64,000 nucleotides of DNA. Origin: Paramecium octaurelia (Eukaryota > Ciliophora > Oligohymenophorea > Peniculida > Parameciidae). The position numbers and the translations under genes were made by a program. A model generated the notes under the pieces. That model was not told the origin of the DNA. It searched no databases and saw nothing but the letters and a program-made list of their open reading frames with translations. Below are positions 23,196 through 35,800 of this stretch, in pieces (the first letter of the stretch is position 1; each line of letters starts with the position of its first letter). The DNA lies in assembly GCA_905182995.1 (NCBI GenBank), contig CAJJDP010000087.1:304829-368828 (forward strand). Reading direction: 5' to 3'.

Positions 23196-26100
23196 ATGCA
23201 ATAAGAAAGTCGGAAAATTTTTATAAATCGTAGAGATCAAAATATATTGTTTCCTTCAAATGCAATAAAGACTTCGAAATATAACATGCTGAACTTCTTT
23301 CCAAAGGCAATTCTATTGCAATTTATGAGAATTGCAAATATTTACTTCTTAGTAACAGCAGTTTTGCAGAGCATGCCTTTGCTTTCTCCGTTAGCCCCAT
23401 TTTCTGCAATAAGTAAATGTAGAATAATAATTTTTTAGGTCCTCTTGTGTTTGTTTTGGCTGTGTCATTATTTCGTGAAATGTTAGAAGATTATGTATAA
23501 AATTTGTTAGTAATTAACTTTAAGCGTAAACATCGAAACGATGACATGATTAATGAGCAAGTAGCCCTTTTATACAACAATTATGTATTTTAAAAAATAT
23601 AGTGGAAAGAGATCAGGGTTGGTGATATTGTATAAGTTTTGGAGGATTTCACAATACCAGCTGATTTGTGTATTCTACGTACAAGTGATGAGAACGGCTA
23701 ATGTTTTTTGGAAACCTCAAATCTTGATGGGTGAGTTACAATACTAAACCTAGTGAACGCAATCTCAAAACTAAATACGCAATAGCAGAGATCTAGGAGT
23801 AGATGATCCATGGGAAGTTCAGCGATCTCGCCGGAGAACTGCAATGTGACAAGCCTAACAATCGGATTCACAAATTTCAAGGAATGCTACAAGTAGATCT
23901 AAAACAGTACCCAATTAGTAACAACAACATTTTATTGAGAGTACAAATATAGCAGTAATAGTTAGGGGACAACCATCAAGAACACCAAATGGGTGGTGGG
24001 TTTGGTAGTGTACACAGGACATGATTGTAAAATAATTAAGAGTTAGGGTAAGATGAGGTATAAGACAACTCACATTGAGAGAGCCTTAAACATCATAGTC
24101 ATCGTAATATTGATACTGTAAGCAGGTGCTTGTATAGCATTGTCCTTCTTCACTGCTTACAACTACAATCCCTTGAACTTTGAAGGCAAACCCTAGTTCA
24201 TTTACATATATCCAGATTAGGATAAGTATGGACCAGTTGTAACTGCAGTAATCAGTTATTTCTCTAATTTTCTTCTTCTCAATTCTATGGTCCCCATTTC
24301 TCTCATCATCTCTTTAGAAACCTTGAAGTATTTGTAGACTACTTGGATGGAATTTGATGACCAAATGCAAAGCGAAAATCAACCTTTTAGAGTACTCAAT
24401 ACGATGATTCACGAGGAATTGGGAAAGATTGAATATGTCTTCACAGATAAAACGGGCACTTTGACTTCAAACAATATGGAATTTAGGTAATGTTGTATAA
24501 AGGGCATAGCTTATTCAAATGAGGATTTGCTAGAGATTTTCAAAAGCGATAACATAATGAACGATTTGGAATTGGATAAATATATAAATTTCTTCCTCTG
24601 TATAATAATTTGTCACAATGTTATTGTTGATGATAAATTGAATGAGTTCTAAGGCAGTTCCCCTGATGAAGTGGCTTTGGTCAAAGCAGCATACAATCAT
24701 GGATTTAAATTCCTTAAAAGAACCAACAATTCAATCTTCATTAAAGTGCGCGAGTAATTATTGGTGTACGAGTACATCTGTGAATTTGAATTTACATCAG
24801 ATAGAAAGAGAATGAGTATGGTTGTTAAGGACATGTAGACAGAATAATTACTGTTATTTTGCAAAGGAGCTGATAACATAATCTGGAGGAGATTAGACAT
24901 GAGAAAACATTAAGAATAGGAGTTACAAATGAGTTAAGTCAGTCTTAAGAAATATTCCAAGGAAGGTCTCAGAACACTTTGTATGACTTATAAATAGCTC
25001 GATGAAATATAGTTTTAGGATTGGTAAAAACAGTATAGAGCAATTTAAAATGAAGTGGCACTTGATCCAGAAGCAACTAATAAATTGAAAGAACATGAAT
25101 CCATTCTGGAGCATGAATTGATGCTTTTAGGAATTACCGCCTTGGAGGACAAACTCCAAGAGGATGTTCCTGAAGTCATTAAATCACTTCATGAGGCAGG
25201 TATCAAAGTCTGGATGCTTACTGGAGATAAAATGGAAACTGCAGAAAATATTGGTCATTTATGTCATTTGATTGATTAGAGTACGAAGTGTTTTAGAGTT
25301 AATCAGGAGGATCAGGAGAGCATATTGTAATTATTATATTAAATGTGTTTAGAATGAGATTTAAAAAAATCAGCAGGAGCATATAGACTTATGAGAAAAT
25401 TACGAAGAAAACAAATAAGGTGAAGAAAAATTAATTGTTATAATAACAATTATAATGGTTAAGAGAATAGTCGTCTATTAATTCATAAATCAGATCGGTT
25501 CACAAAATGAAAATTAATCAAATGTCTGTGAAATCAGAGGGTAGTGATAATCTTAGCTCAAAGGAAATTAAAAGAACTTTTGCTTTGATAGTTGAAGGAG
25601 ATTCAATTTATTATCTCTTGCATTCTGAGAAAATTTAGGAAGAATTTTTAAAAATTATTCCAAAATGCAGAACCGTAATTTGTTGTAGATCTACTCCTAA
25701 TTAGAAGGCAGAGATTGTTGGCTTGGTTAAAAAGAACCTAAAATCAATTACTCTGGCTATTGGAGATGGTGGAAATGATGTTAGCATGATTTAGGAATCT
25801 CATATAGGTGTGGGAATTTTGGGAAAAGAAGGAAATTAGGCAGCCATGAATAGTGATTACTTCTTTTGTTAATTCAAACATTTATGGAGATTATTATTTG
25901 TACATGGAAGATGGAATCTATATCGAACCAGTTATTTTGTAAATTACTTTTTTTTTAAAAATATTTTATTCACTTTTCAACAATTTTACTTTGCATTTTT
26001 TAATGCATTTAGTAGTTAGTCTTTCTATGAAGATGGCTATTTGCTCAACTTCAATACATTAATTACAGCAGTTGCCCCAGTTTATTATGGAGTATTTGAT

Positions 26101-26775
26101 CAAGATTTAGATGTTCAAGATTCATTTATTAAATCTTAATTGCCAAGAGTCTACAGTGAATTCAAGTATCATAAATTGTTTGGGAGAAGAGCTTTTGCAA
26201 AATGGTATGTAAGTGGATTGTTGTGCAGTGCTCTGGTCTTCTTTGTGACAAAACAGATATACTTGATATAAGTGAATTCAGAAAGTGGGAGAGTTGATGG
26301 ATTATGGTAACTAAGTATTTCCAGTTATTGGTCAAGTGTTTTCATAGTATTCATGGTGATAATTAGTGATTCAAACTAATTTACTTGGGTTACTTTCTTG
26401 GCTTATGGTCCATTAAGCATATTAGCATTTTTCCCTGTGTTTACATTGGCTTGGAATGAATTCTAGAGTGAGACAAAGCATTATGCATATGACTGGTTGG
26501 GAAATGCTAAATTCTTCATTGTTATAACTTTAATAGTGGGGACGGTTTTCATTTTTAAAAGAGTAGTGAACATTTGGTAGTAGCTGGAGTACCCAACAGT
26601 GATTGACAAGGTGAGAAGGGAGAAGCAGGAGTTGGACGAGGCTGTGGAGCAATCGTTGCCTCCTGGATCGAGCAGATAGGAATTGAGTGAATTAGAATTT
26701 CCGATTTCAATTGAGAATTAAGTTTAAGGTGTATATAATCTCTCGCATAACATGGGATAATAAAGAGATATGTGA
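23196..26775 (+). CDS. P4-type ATPase (phospholipid flippase)
   Basis: 1158 residues; ATG 23196, introns 23413-23438, 23731-23753, 23941-23965 and 25345-25373, TGA 26773-26775. P4 landmarks in order: N-terminal [32 protein letters not shown] (the DGE actuator motif of flippases); [15 protein letters not shown] with phosphorylated D393; [38 protein letters not shown]; then the C-terminal membrane helices and [11 protein letters not shown]. All catalytic motifs are intact. The enzyme should move aminophospholipids to the cytosolic leaflet, usually with a CDC50 subunit not seen here. The fourth intron ends in CAGCAG, a tandem acceptor. Confidence 0.94.
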
Positions 26776-26804
26776 TAAAATTTATTTGCACTATTTATAT
26801 TAAA

Positions 26805-29387
26805 ATGATCCGCCCACGTTATGAAAGCCAAAAGGACCATCCCTTGCAGACAGATGTGGCCTGTTTCTTAATGGTCATTGAAGTTCAGAGGTTACTGGAT
26901 GAAAACACTTAATTGAAGGTGGAAATGCAAGAGATCTTGGCACGACAACTTGACAGAGCCAATTATGAACAATAGATTAAGGATCTGATGGAACGTCTTC
27001 GTTAACTGCAAGGGTATGTTGGAATTGTAATCAGGTTAGTTTGGTAGCAGATCTTACAAAGGAAAATAAGTAGCTCAAATAACGATAAGCTGATTAAGAT
27101 GCTGAACTAGCAGACTTAAAATAATTTGTTGAAGAAAATAACCTGGAGGAGAAATAGGAATAGCAAGAAGCAGCTGCCAAAGAATTAGACGATCTCAAAG
27201 ATTAATTAGAAAGAGATCAAAAAGATAGGGTATGATATGTGCTTATTGAATAGGATGATCAAAAGGCTTTTTATGAAGGTTTACTTGCAGATAAAGATGA
27301 TTTGATAGCTGAACTCAGAAGACAATTAAAAGATGCTGATGAGAAATTCAATAATTATCGTAGAGAAAAGGAGTAGATTATCAAGGAAAAAGATTATGAT
27401 ATCAAGAACAAGGAGAGAGAGATCAAGGACTTACTAAGGAGATTAGCTGAATTCGAGGCAAAATTATAAGGTAAAAGACCTGATGAAATTCAGCGAGATA
27501 TGGATAGATTAAAAAAGGAATTAGCTGATAAAGACAAGGAGATTGATAAATTAAAAAAGAAATTAGGAGATCTAGAAGCTTAATTGGCTCTATTGAAACA
27601 ATAATTGCAGGATGCTAAAGATAAACTCAAAGATGCTTTATCTCAATTGGCAGAAGCAAAGAATTAGGCAACTTAGGCAGCCAAAGACAATGATGCTAAA
27701 AATCAAAGGAGAATCAGGGAACTAGAATAATTGGTTGAGTAATTGAAGGCTGAAATTGACAGATTAAACGCTTTGATAGATAAATTGAATTAAGATGTTG
27801 CATCTGGAATTGAAAGAGAAAAATAATTGAATGATAATTTACAAAGTAATCTCAATATTCTAAATTAGAATAACTAAGTGATAACGGGTCAGTTTCGGCA
27901 GCCAGATAAAATAGATAAGCCAAATAAGCAGAGCAAGCTTAATAGTAATTAACCTAGGCTGCCTAGAAGTTAAAGGATACTGAAAAGGATAACAATGAAC
28001 TCAAAAAGAAATCAAATGAGTTGGATAGATAATTAGAAGAAGCTAAAAAACTAATTAAATAATTATAAGATGAAATTGCTGCCTTAAAGGAAAAATTATT
28101 ATTGGCTCAGACTGAAAATGACGATCTCAGAAATTAATTAAATGACTTATAAGATTAGCTGACTGAGGCTTAGTTGGATAAGGATTATCTCTAAAAATCA
28201 CTTAAAGATTAAGAAGATGAACTCAACAGAGTTAATGATTAAATATAAGATTTAAATAATGAAAAAGAATAAGCACAAGCTGCTGTTTTGGAGGCAAAAT
28301 CATAACTTCAGAATTTAGAAGACGAAAAAGCTTAAGAAGATGCTGATAAAGAAAAAGATTAAGATAGATTAAATGAGTTGGAAGATAAGATAGCTGATCT
28401 TGAAGATTAAATCGACGACTTAGAGAAAACAAGGAATCGTTTGCTTAATCAAATTCAAGATTTAATAGATAAGCTGCATGATGAAAGAGAATTGTGTGAA
28501 TATTATCATAAACTCTGTTCTGATTAAGAACACTAAAATAAATTATTATAAGATTAAGAAAATAAATTAAAGGAGTAAGTAGAAAAATTGAATAATGATA
28601 TTGAACAGATGGAAGAAGATCATGATGAAGCATAGAAGAGACTCATAGAATTGGCTTCGGAATAAGAGGCCCTTAAGGAGTTAGCTGCTTCTAATTAAGA
28701 TAATGTGATTGACAAAGAGGCTTATGACAACTTATTGAATTAGTTGGATGAGAAAAATAAAGAAATTGAAGATCTAAACGAATTATTAAGAAGATACGAA
28801 TAATAATTCAAAATGTTAAGAGCTGAATTGGCCAGAGTGAATTTAGCTTAATTAAAGGAAAAGAAAACTAAATAAGATACTGAGGCCTTGTTAACCAAAA
28901 TCATGATTATGTAGGCTGAAAATGATCGTTTATAATAGGCTGCCAAATAATTATCATCACAAGTTGCTTAACCTGAAGGATTGAAAAAGGCTGGAAGTTA
29001 GATTAATGATACTCCTTAAGGAAAACTAGAATCCTTGCAAAAGGAAAATCTCAAACTTGAAGACCAAGTTAGTGAGTATGAAAATAAGATTGCTTTGTTG
29101 ACTATGGAGTTGAAGAGGTTGAAAGACTCAAAGTAATTGCATATTTGTAATAATCTTTTAGGCCTGAGATTCTCCCGATCAAATCCAATGGTAGCAACGA
29201 GCAACAACTCTAATTACAAGTTCAATAATTATAACAACAAGTGTAATAATTATAGAACGGAGGACTATTGTAATCAAATGGATAGCCTATATCGAAAGAG
29301 GATAGAAGACTATCTGATTTGTTATGCCTGGTGACAATCATGGCTGCTGAAATCGAGAACCTTAGAACTCTCGTTGCCTCGCATTGA
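26805..29387 (+). CDS. Large coiled-coil protein, 826 aa
   Basis: ATG 26805, introns 27014-27039, 27230-27253, 27846-27868 and 29133-29161, TGA 29385-29387. Almost the whole length is heptad-patterned Leu/Lys/Glu/Asp/Gln (DKEIDKLKKKLGDLEAQLAL, QLEEAKKLIKQLQDEIAALK, LEDKIADLEDQIDDLEK). It closes with a Gln-rich segment and ends in LVTIMAAEIENLRTLVASH. It lacks a motor, kinase or membrane domain, so a structural rod of the cytoskeleton or basal body is likely. The start codon lies 29 bp after the flippase stop. Confidence 0.85.
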
Positions 29388-29430
29388 GATGAATAAATAT
29401 AAGATACATTATTAATATTTTGAGTATACA

Positions 29431-30621
29431 TCACTCCTCGTAAAAGAATTAGGGAACTACACCCTAATTAATCGTTGTTGAATTGTCACTGAATTCTTGG
29501 CTAAATGTAGGTTCTTAAAATAGGAACTCGTCAGTCTCAAATTTTCCATTGGCTCCATAATAGCTTAAGCAACTTTCATTAGGAGTCAAAGCTATAAACT
29601 AAAAATGTAGAAAATACCAATCGTATACGGTTTGTCATACTCGATCTTGATTGCTTTTGTGAAATATATTTTTCCAATATGATTAACAAACTCCATGTCA
29701 TTTTTAATTACAAAGTTGTCTTAATAAATTACTTTTTTGCTAATTTATTTATTATAATCTATACCTATTAAGATTTGATCCTTCAAATATTTGCACTTAA
29801 AATACCAACTCCTTATCTGGCCAGGATGTAATCTCATACAACCCTACACCAGAAAGCCAAATATCATGTTTCTTTTTAGATCTCAAACAAATGGCATCAG
29901 TCTCTTTCAAATTCCATTATTCATAGGTTAATTGATACCTATTTTGGCTGCTCAATATCTTCACTTATTTTTTTATCGGATTTTGACATGTTTCATACAG
30001 TTTTTTCAAATCAGTTAAACACTAATAAACTATGAAAAGATTTATTACCTTTTCCAGCCAATATTTGCTCTCTCTTTCAATTACCTCAGCCGTTTTTATG
30101 AGTTTTTGTGCCTGTTAGTTTACTTCGGTGTCTCTCAATATCCACAGTTGTCCATCGCAGGTTTTTAAAAGGGGTTCAATTTTCTCAATTGCCTGCTCAA
30201 TCTACCCTTTTGTTAATTTTTCCATATTCAACATAGAAATTGATTTTTCAAAAGCGTCTCCAACAAATAAATCGGCTTCCAAATCGAGGAGTTTAATTTG
30301 CTTCTCTATTTCTTTTTCTAGTTTGTTGAGGATTTCTTTTATTTCAATTAGATTTTATCTGAAGGTTTGTTTAATGTTGTGATGTTTTCCAAAGATTTCG
30401 TTGCCCTTATTGTGCAGCTCTTATTGATTCTTGGGATTATTGGCCTTATTAAGACTTTGAACGATTGTTTTAAGTGGGAATACATTCTTGACATGGGCTT
30501 AATGAGACTTCAATAAACAAAACGAACAGATCAATCCTTTGTTTTAACAATCGACTTCTAGACAAAACAAATTGAGTGGATTATCTTGATGTTCTTTGTC
30601 TTCACAATACAAGGCTTACAT
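29431..30621 (-). CDS. B-box zinc-finger protein, 370 aa
   Basis: ATG 30621-30619, introns 30022-30048, 29740-29764 and 29592-29617, TGA 29433-29431. The N-terminus has a B-box-like metal-binding pattern: C6 ... H11, FC, VDC, ICSFC, then H-Q-A-H (LICSFCLLKSHQAH). A helical coiled-coil region follows (residues about 60-190), then a C-terminal beta-rich domain (WNLKETDAICLRSKKKHDIW, NHIGKIYFTKAIKIEYDK) of a type ciliates commonly fuse to B-boxes. The first intron is a 27-nt 3n intron without TGA. Partner binding or ubiquitin-related roles are inferred; there is no RING. Its ATG is only 8 bp from that of the divergent gene at 30630. Confidence 0.8.
30022..30048 (-). other. 27-nt stopless 3n intron
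   Basis: AT-rich GTAATA...TTAG segment in the B-box gene. The frame stays open if retained, adding nine residues. Confidence 0.6.
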
Positions 30622-30629
30622 TTAATTAA
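30622..30629. promoter_or_regulatory. 8-bp gap between divergent start codons
   Basis: Only eight AT bases separate the ATG at 30621 (minus) from the ATG at 30630 (plus). Any promoter elements must lie inside the opposing coding regions. Confidence 0.6.
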
Positions 30630-32339
30630 ATGTTAAAATTATTCAACAAAGAAAAGAAGAAAGCACCTTAAATTCAAAATGTGCTTACTGTTGAGGAATT
30701 TTTCAAGAGAGACGAATATGAGATCAATGATGAGTTTTGGAAAATGAACGCCACTTAACTCGAAGAAACTTGCAAGAAACAAGAAAAGTATATAAAAAAA
30801 TTGAAAACCTTGTATGCTGCAGTATGATTGATTTGTCAATAATTTCAATAGCATTTAGACTATCTTGAGCAATTGTTGATAAAACACGAAGAGGAGAAGA
30901 AGAAACTAAGAACCGAAATAGAAGAATGGCAAATAAAAAATTGTAATATTTAAATTGTATCATAAATATATAGAAAGCAATTTTGAACTAAAACAGCAGA
31001 TTGAAGCCTAATATAAATAGATGTACGAATAGTTTTCTTCTCAATCTGTGCAATAAAAGTAACCTCAAATTATGGAGGAACACAAATAAGAGCCACAAAA
31101 CACAGATTTGTTAGATTTAGTTGAGCCGAAGGAAGAGGAAATCGAAAGATTGCGATTATAGTGCATAAAAGTATGCGAAGAGATGAGAAGATTGCAAGAA
31201 GATAATGACGATTTGAGCACTGCCTTGGAGGTAGAGAAATAGCATAAAGAGTAATTAAGACAATAATTTGAATAATAAAAGGGTTAATTTTAAAAAGAGA
31301 TATCTGAGTTGGAGAATAAAATTAAAAATGTTCAAGATGAAGGATAGTTAAATACTTAAAAGTTGGAAGATAGAATAAGGAATTAAAGGGATTTAGAATA
31401 AAATGCATCTGATTTAAATACAAAGATTCATGAATTGGATAGTAAATTGTTATAAGAAAAAATTAAGGTTGATTCAAAAAATAAGGATTGCATTAGATTG
31501 GAAGATTAAGTGAATGAATTAAAAAGTTAGATTGAATAAATGTCGAATTAAATAAATATATAAAAAAGTAAATTGCAATTATTAGAATCAAAAAGATAGA
31601 AAGATAAAGTAACAATCAATGAATTAAAAAATAACATCACTCTTTCACAGAACAACATTGAATTAATATAATTTCAACATAAAAATGAAATTTAAAATTT
31701 GAATTTGCAATTCAATGAATTATAATTAAAAAGCAATCTATATGAACAACTCAAAGTGCAGTATGATTAACTGCAAAATTAGTTAATGGACAAGAATGTA
31801 AAGGTGTAATAATTATTTCACCAGATTTCAGACATGGAATAATAGATAGAATAAAAGAATAAGTATAAAATTAAATCTATTCAAGATAGTAATAAAGTAG
31901 AGATGAAAAACTGACTTAAAAGGAAGTTGAGAGAGAAAACTTGATCTAGCATCTCACTCTTAAGAGAGAGAATGCCAGAGTGGAAATTGAATAGTTGAAT
32001 GACAAGATCATATCTTTAATGAAATTAGTGGATTCTATTAAGAACAAGGCTCAGTAAAACAATGACATTTAACAAATGATTAAGCATAATTCAGATATTC
32101 TAAACAAATCTGAAGTACTACAGAAAAGCAATCGAAGAGTACAGTTATTTCCAACACTCCACAAGTGTTTAACTGAATTAAGAAAATTGGAAGATAAATG
32201 TTACAAATTATACATTTAGACTATGATTTCTGACTTTTAGAATAAAGACTCTACAATTTAGATTGAAAGGTACTTAAACGACATCGGGAGGAGATCTCAA
32301 GACATTTTGGATCTATTAGATGAAATGGGTTTGAAATGA
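30630..32339 (+). CDS. Coiled-coil protein, 540 aa
   Basis: ATG 30630, introns 30822-30851 (30 nt, contains in-frame TGA), 30943-30973 and 31897-31922, TGA 32337-32339. Long heptad arrays of Leu/Glu/Lys/Gln (EEMRRLQEDNDDLSTALEVE, LEDRIRNQRDLEQNASDL, VEIEQLNDKIISLMKLV). The N-terminal 60 residues are charged and include LTVEEFFKRDEYEINDEF. No catalytic domain. A structural role is likely but unproven. An in-frame internal Met near residue 44 could be an alternative start, which would lengthen the divergent promoter. Confidence 0.8.
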
Positions 32340-32402
32340 AATAATACATTATTATTATTAACAATCATTTGTAGATTTTATAATTATTTTATTAAGTGAT
32401 TT

Positions 32403-32782
32403 ATGAAATTAGTCAGATTTCTTATGAAACTCAAGAATGAGTAGGTTATTGTAGAATTGAAGAATGGCACAGTAGTTTTAGGCACAATTACTGGAGTAGA
32501 TGTAAGAATGAATACTCATTTGAGCAAAGTGAAATTGACATTAAAAGGAAAGAATCCAGTGGGTTTAGATCAATTAACAATAAGAGGTTTAGAAAACGAT
32601 AATTAATATGAATAGGAAATAATATCAGATATTTCCACTTATCCGAGAATTTATAAATAGACAATCTATTGGTGGATGAATCAATATCTAAATCTAAGAA
32701 GGTGAAAGCAGGAATGGAAAAGAACGATCCAAACTTTAAAAGAAAGAAGAAGAACAAGGTCACTCGTTTACCAAGAAGATGA
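32403..32782 (+). CDS. SNRPD1: Small nuclear ribonucleoprotein Sm D1
   Basis: 116 residues; ATG 32403, intron 32587-32615, TGA 32780-32782. Sm1 motif [20 protein letters not shown] and Sm2 motif [15 protein letters not shown] are both plain; [10 protein letters not shown] is the typical SmD1 start. SmD1 is one of the seven Sm proteins forming the ring on U1, U2, U4 and U5 snRNAs, which is needed for the many tiny introns here. The intron falls exactly inside the RGNNIRY codons. The tail is Lys/Arg-rich ([15 protein letters not shown]) and lacks the long Gly-Arg repeats of animal SmD1. Confidence 0.95.
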
Positions 32783-32863
32783 GACAGGATTTTATTTATT
32801 CAACAATGAAATATCAAGTTAAAATTTTTATTCTTTTCTCATTATTCTTGATTTATATGTATA

Positions 32864-35800
32864 ATGACAATAAATAATTTAGATTTATTTATGTTTCAAG
32901 AAGTACCTTCAGATGAGTAAAATTTATCGGTATCTTAAGATAAATCTCGATAGGGCCACTAATAAATGATACCAAAGCAAATCTTGGTGAGCATTGTAAG
33001 TGCAGCATTGGATAGTCACTTTGCAAAAGAAATTGATGAATTAGAAAAAATTGGAGGTATATCAACTATAGAAAGTGGATTAAAAACCAATTTTACTTTA
33101 GGATTAAAAGGTGATGATTTTGAATAAAGAGACTCATAATATGGCAATAATTCAAAGCAATTAAATCTTACTAACACCTATATGCAATTATTTTTACAAA
33201 CTCTTGAGGTTAAAATTTGTTTAATTATAGGATTGCATAATTCGAACATTATTAGCAGCTTCTATAGTTTCAATTGTCATAGGAGTTTTTACAGCAGATG
33301 ATGATCATCGTTCATGTGCTTGGATTGAAGGATTTGTTATATGTATAGCAGTATTGATATCTTGCAATGTGACAGCAATCAATGTATTTAACAAATGTAA
33401 TTGTTAGGATTATTGGAAGTAAGGCCAATTCTAAATTTTACAACAAAGGGAAGAGAATAGAAAGACGGTAGTAGTTTGGAGAGACGGATGCAAGATAGAT
33501 TTATATTATAGTTTGGTTATGGTTGGAGATATAATTTAAATTTGTGAAGGGATGGAAATTCCAGCAGATTGTATTGTTATAGAGGCAGCAGAATTAATGG
33601 TTGATGTATACTATTTATCCTATGTAAAAGGAAAGTGTTATGACAGGTGAAACTAGGCCCATAAAAAAGGATACATATGATAATTGTATAAAGTAAAGAA
33701 ATAAATTGAGACACAAAAAGTATGGGTTGAGCAGATATGATATTCCATCTCCAATTATGCTGGCTGGTACAAAAGTATTGTCAGGTGAAGGTAAAATGGT
33801 AGTAGCAGTGGTGGGTAAATCAAGTTGCTTTGGCAAAACTAATTATTAGCTTACAACTTAAGAAACAGAACCAACACCGTTGTAATCTGAATTAGAGCAA
33901 CTTGCTTTAGATATTGGAAAGTTTGGACTCATTAGTGCAGGTTTGATTTTATTTGTTTTTCTATTGAGATTTGGAATAGATAGAATTAAAGAAGATTCAT
34001 TTGAGAAAGAACATATTAAGGAGTTGGCGGATTTCTTTATTATTTCAATTACAGTGATTATCATTGCAATACCAGAAGGCTTACCACTTGTTGTAACAAT
34101 TAGTTTGGCTTATTCTACGAAGAGAATGTTACAGGATAACAATCTAGTTAAGAAGTTAGCTGCCTGTGAAACTATGGGAAGAGTAGACATGGTATTATCT
34201 TGTAAGACAGGAATATTAACCATGAATAAAATGTTTGTGGTCTAGATTTGGAATGAAGAATTAATGGATATTGATGCTTATAAGGAGAGATTAAATTTAA
34301 GTACATACTTACCAGCTCATATGCATGAATTGTTTATTTAATCAGCCATTGTAAATGGAACAGCAGTAATTAGTGGAGAAGGATAAGGATAAGGAAATAA
34401 AACAGAAATAGCAATGCTCTTGTTTGCATAACAATGTGGCATAAATTATGAAAAGGAAAGAGATACACATTAAGCAACCAAGAAGATTCCTTTTTCGACC
34501 AGGAGAAAAAGGATGACCACCATTATTGGAAACAAAAGATTAGTTGTCAAGGGAGCCAGCGAAATCATTCTAAAAGGGTGTAATAAATTACTATCAAAAT
34601 CAATTGGAATCATACCTATCGATTCTTCCATTAGAACTAGTATCGAGTTGGGCATACAATAAATGGCTTCTTAGTGTCTAATCACTATGGCATTAGCATA
34701 CAAAGATATTAATGGCGACAAAGATCTCGACAATATAAATGACAAAGGAGTCTATGATATAGAAACTCATGATCTTACTCTGATTGCTATAGTTGGTATT
34801 AAAGATATTCTAAGAGCTGAAACGCCATTGGGTATTGCTGCTTGTAAAACGGCTGGAATCAAGGTAAGAATGATTACTGGAGATAATAAATTCACTGCTT
34901 TAGCAATTGCTAAAGAATGTGGTATATTAATTGATGAAAATCAATCCCTAGTTTTAGAAGGGGCTGATTTTTTAAAAAGAATTGGAGGAATAGTCTGTAA
35001 ATAGTGTCAAATTTCAAATTGTGATTGTCCAAGAGATTAAATTAGTGCCTATTAATTAGATAAATAAGAAAGAGTCGATACAATAAAAAATGGGGTAGAA
35101 TTTGATAAGATATATCCTTTCTTAGATGTATTGGCTAGAAGTACATCTGAAGATAAGTACGCACTTCTAATAGGTCTTTAAGAAAGAGGACATGTTGTAG
35201 CCGTAACTGGAGATGGCACCGGTGATGGTAAATTATATTATTTTATTAGTCCCTATATTAAAGAAGGCTGATGTAGGTCTTGTTATGGGAATAGCAGGAA
35301 CTGATGCAGCAAGAGAAAGTGCCTCTATTGTTATGCTGGATGATAATTTTTATTCCATTGTAAAGGCAGTACTATGGGGAAGGAACATACATGATTCAAT
35401 TAAGAAATTCTTACAATTTCAATTGACAGTCAATATTGCCATTTCAGTTTTGACGATTTTCTCCGCTATTATAATCAAATAAGATGTGTTAGAGCCCATC
35501 TAAATTCTATGGGTAAATTTGATAATTGATACATTTGCCTCACTAGCTCTGGTCACAGAATCTCCAACCTCAGAGTTATTATAGAGAAAACCTCAGAATA
35601 AAAATGAAGACATGATATCCCCCAAGATGTTAAAAAATATGTTTGGATAAGCAATTTATCAAATGATTGTAATAATGGTACTAATATTTTATGGGTAAAG
35701 ATTCATTCCAGAGTTTAAGGGAGAGGAAGATGAAGCAACAGAATTTAAGGGTAAATTATAATACAAATATTCTAACACATACTTTGATGAGGTTAATAAC

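Noticed and set aside
29137..29334. 65-aa frame at the end of the large coiled-coil gene
   Set aside because: Reads through a 29-nt intron (29133-29161); splicing gives a better Gln-rich ending in the true frame.
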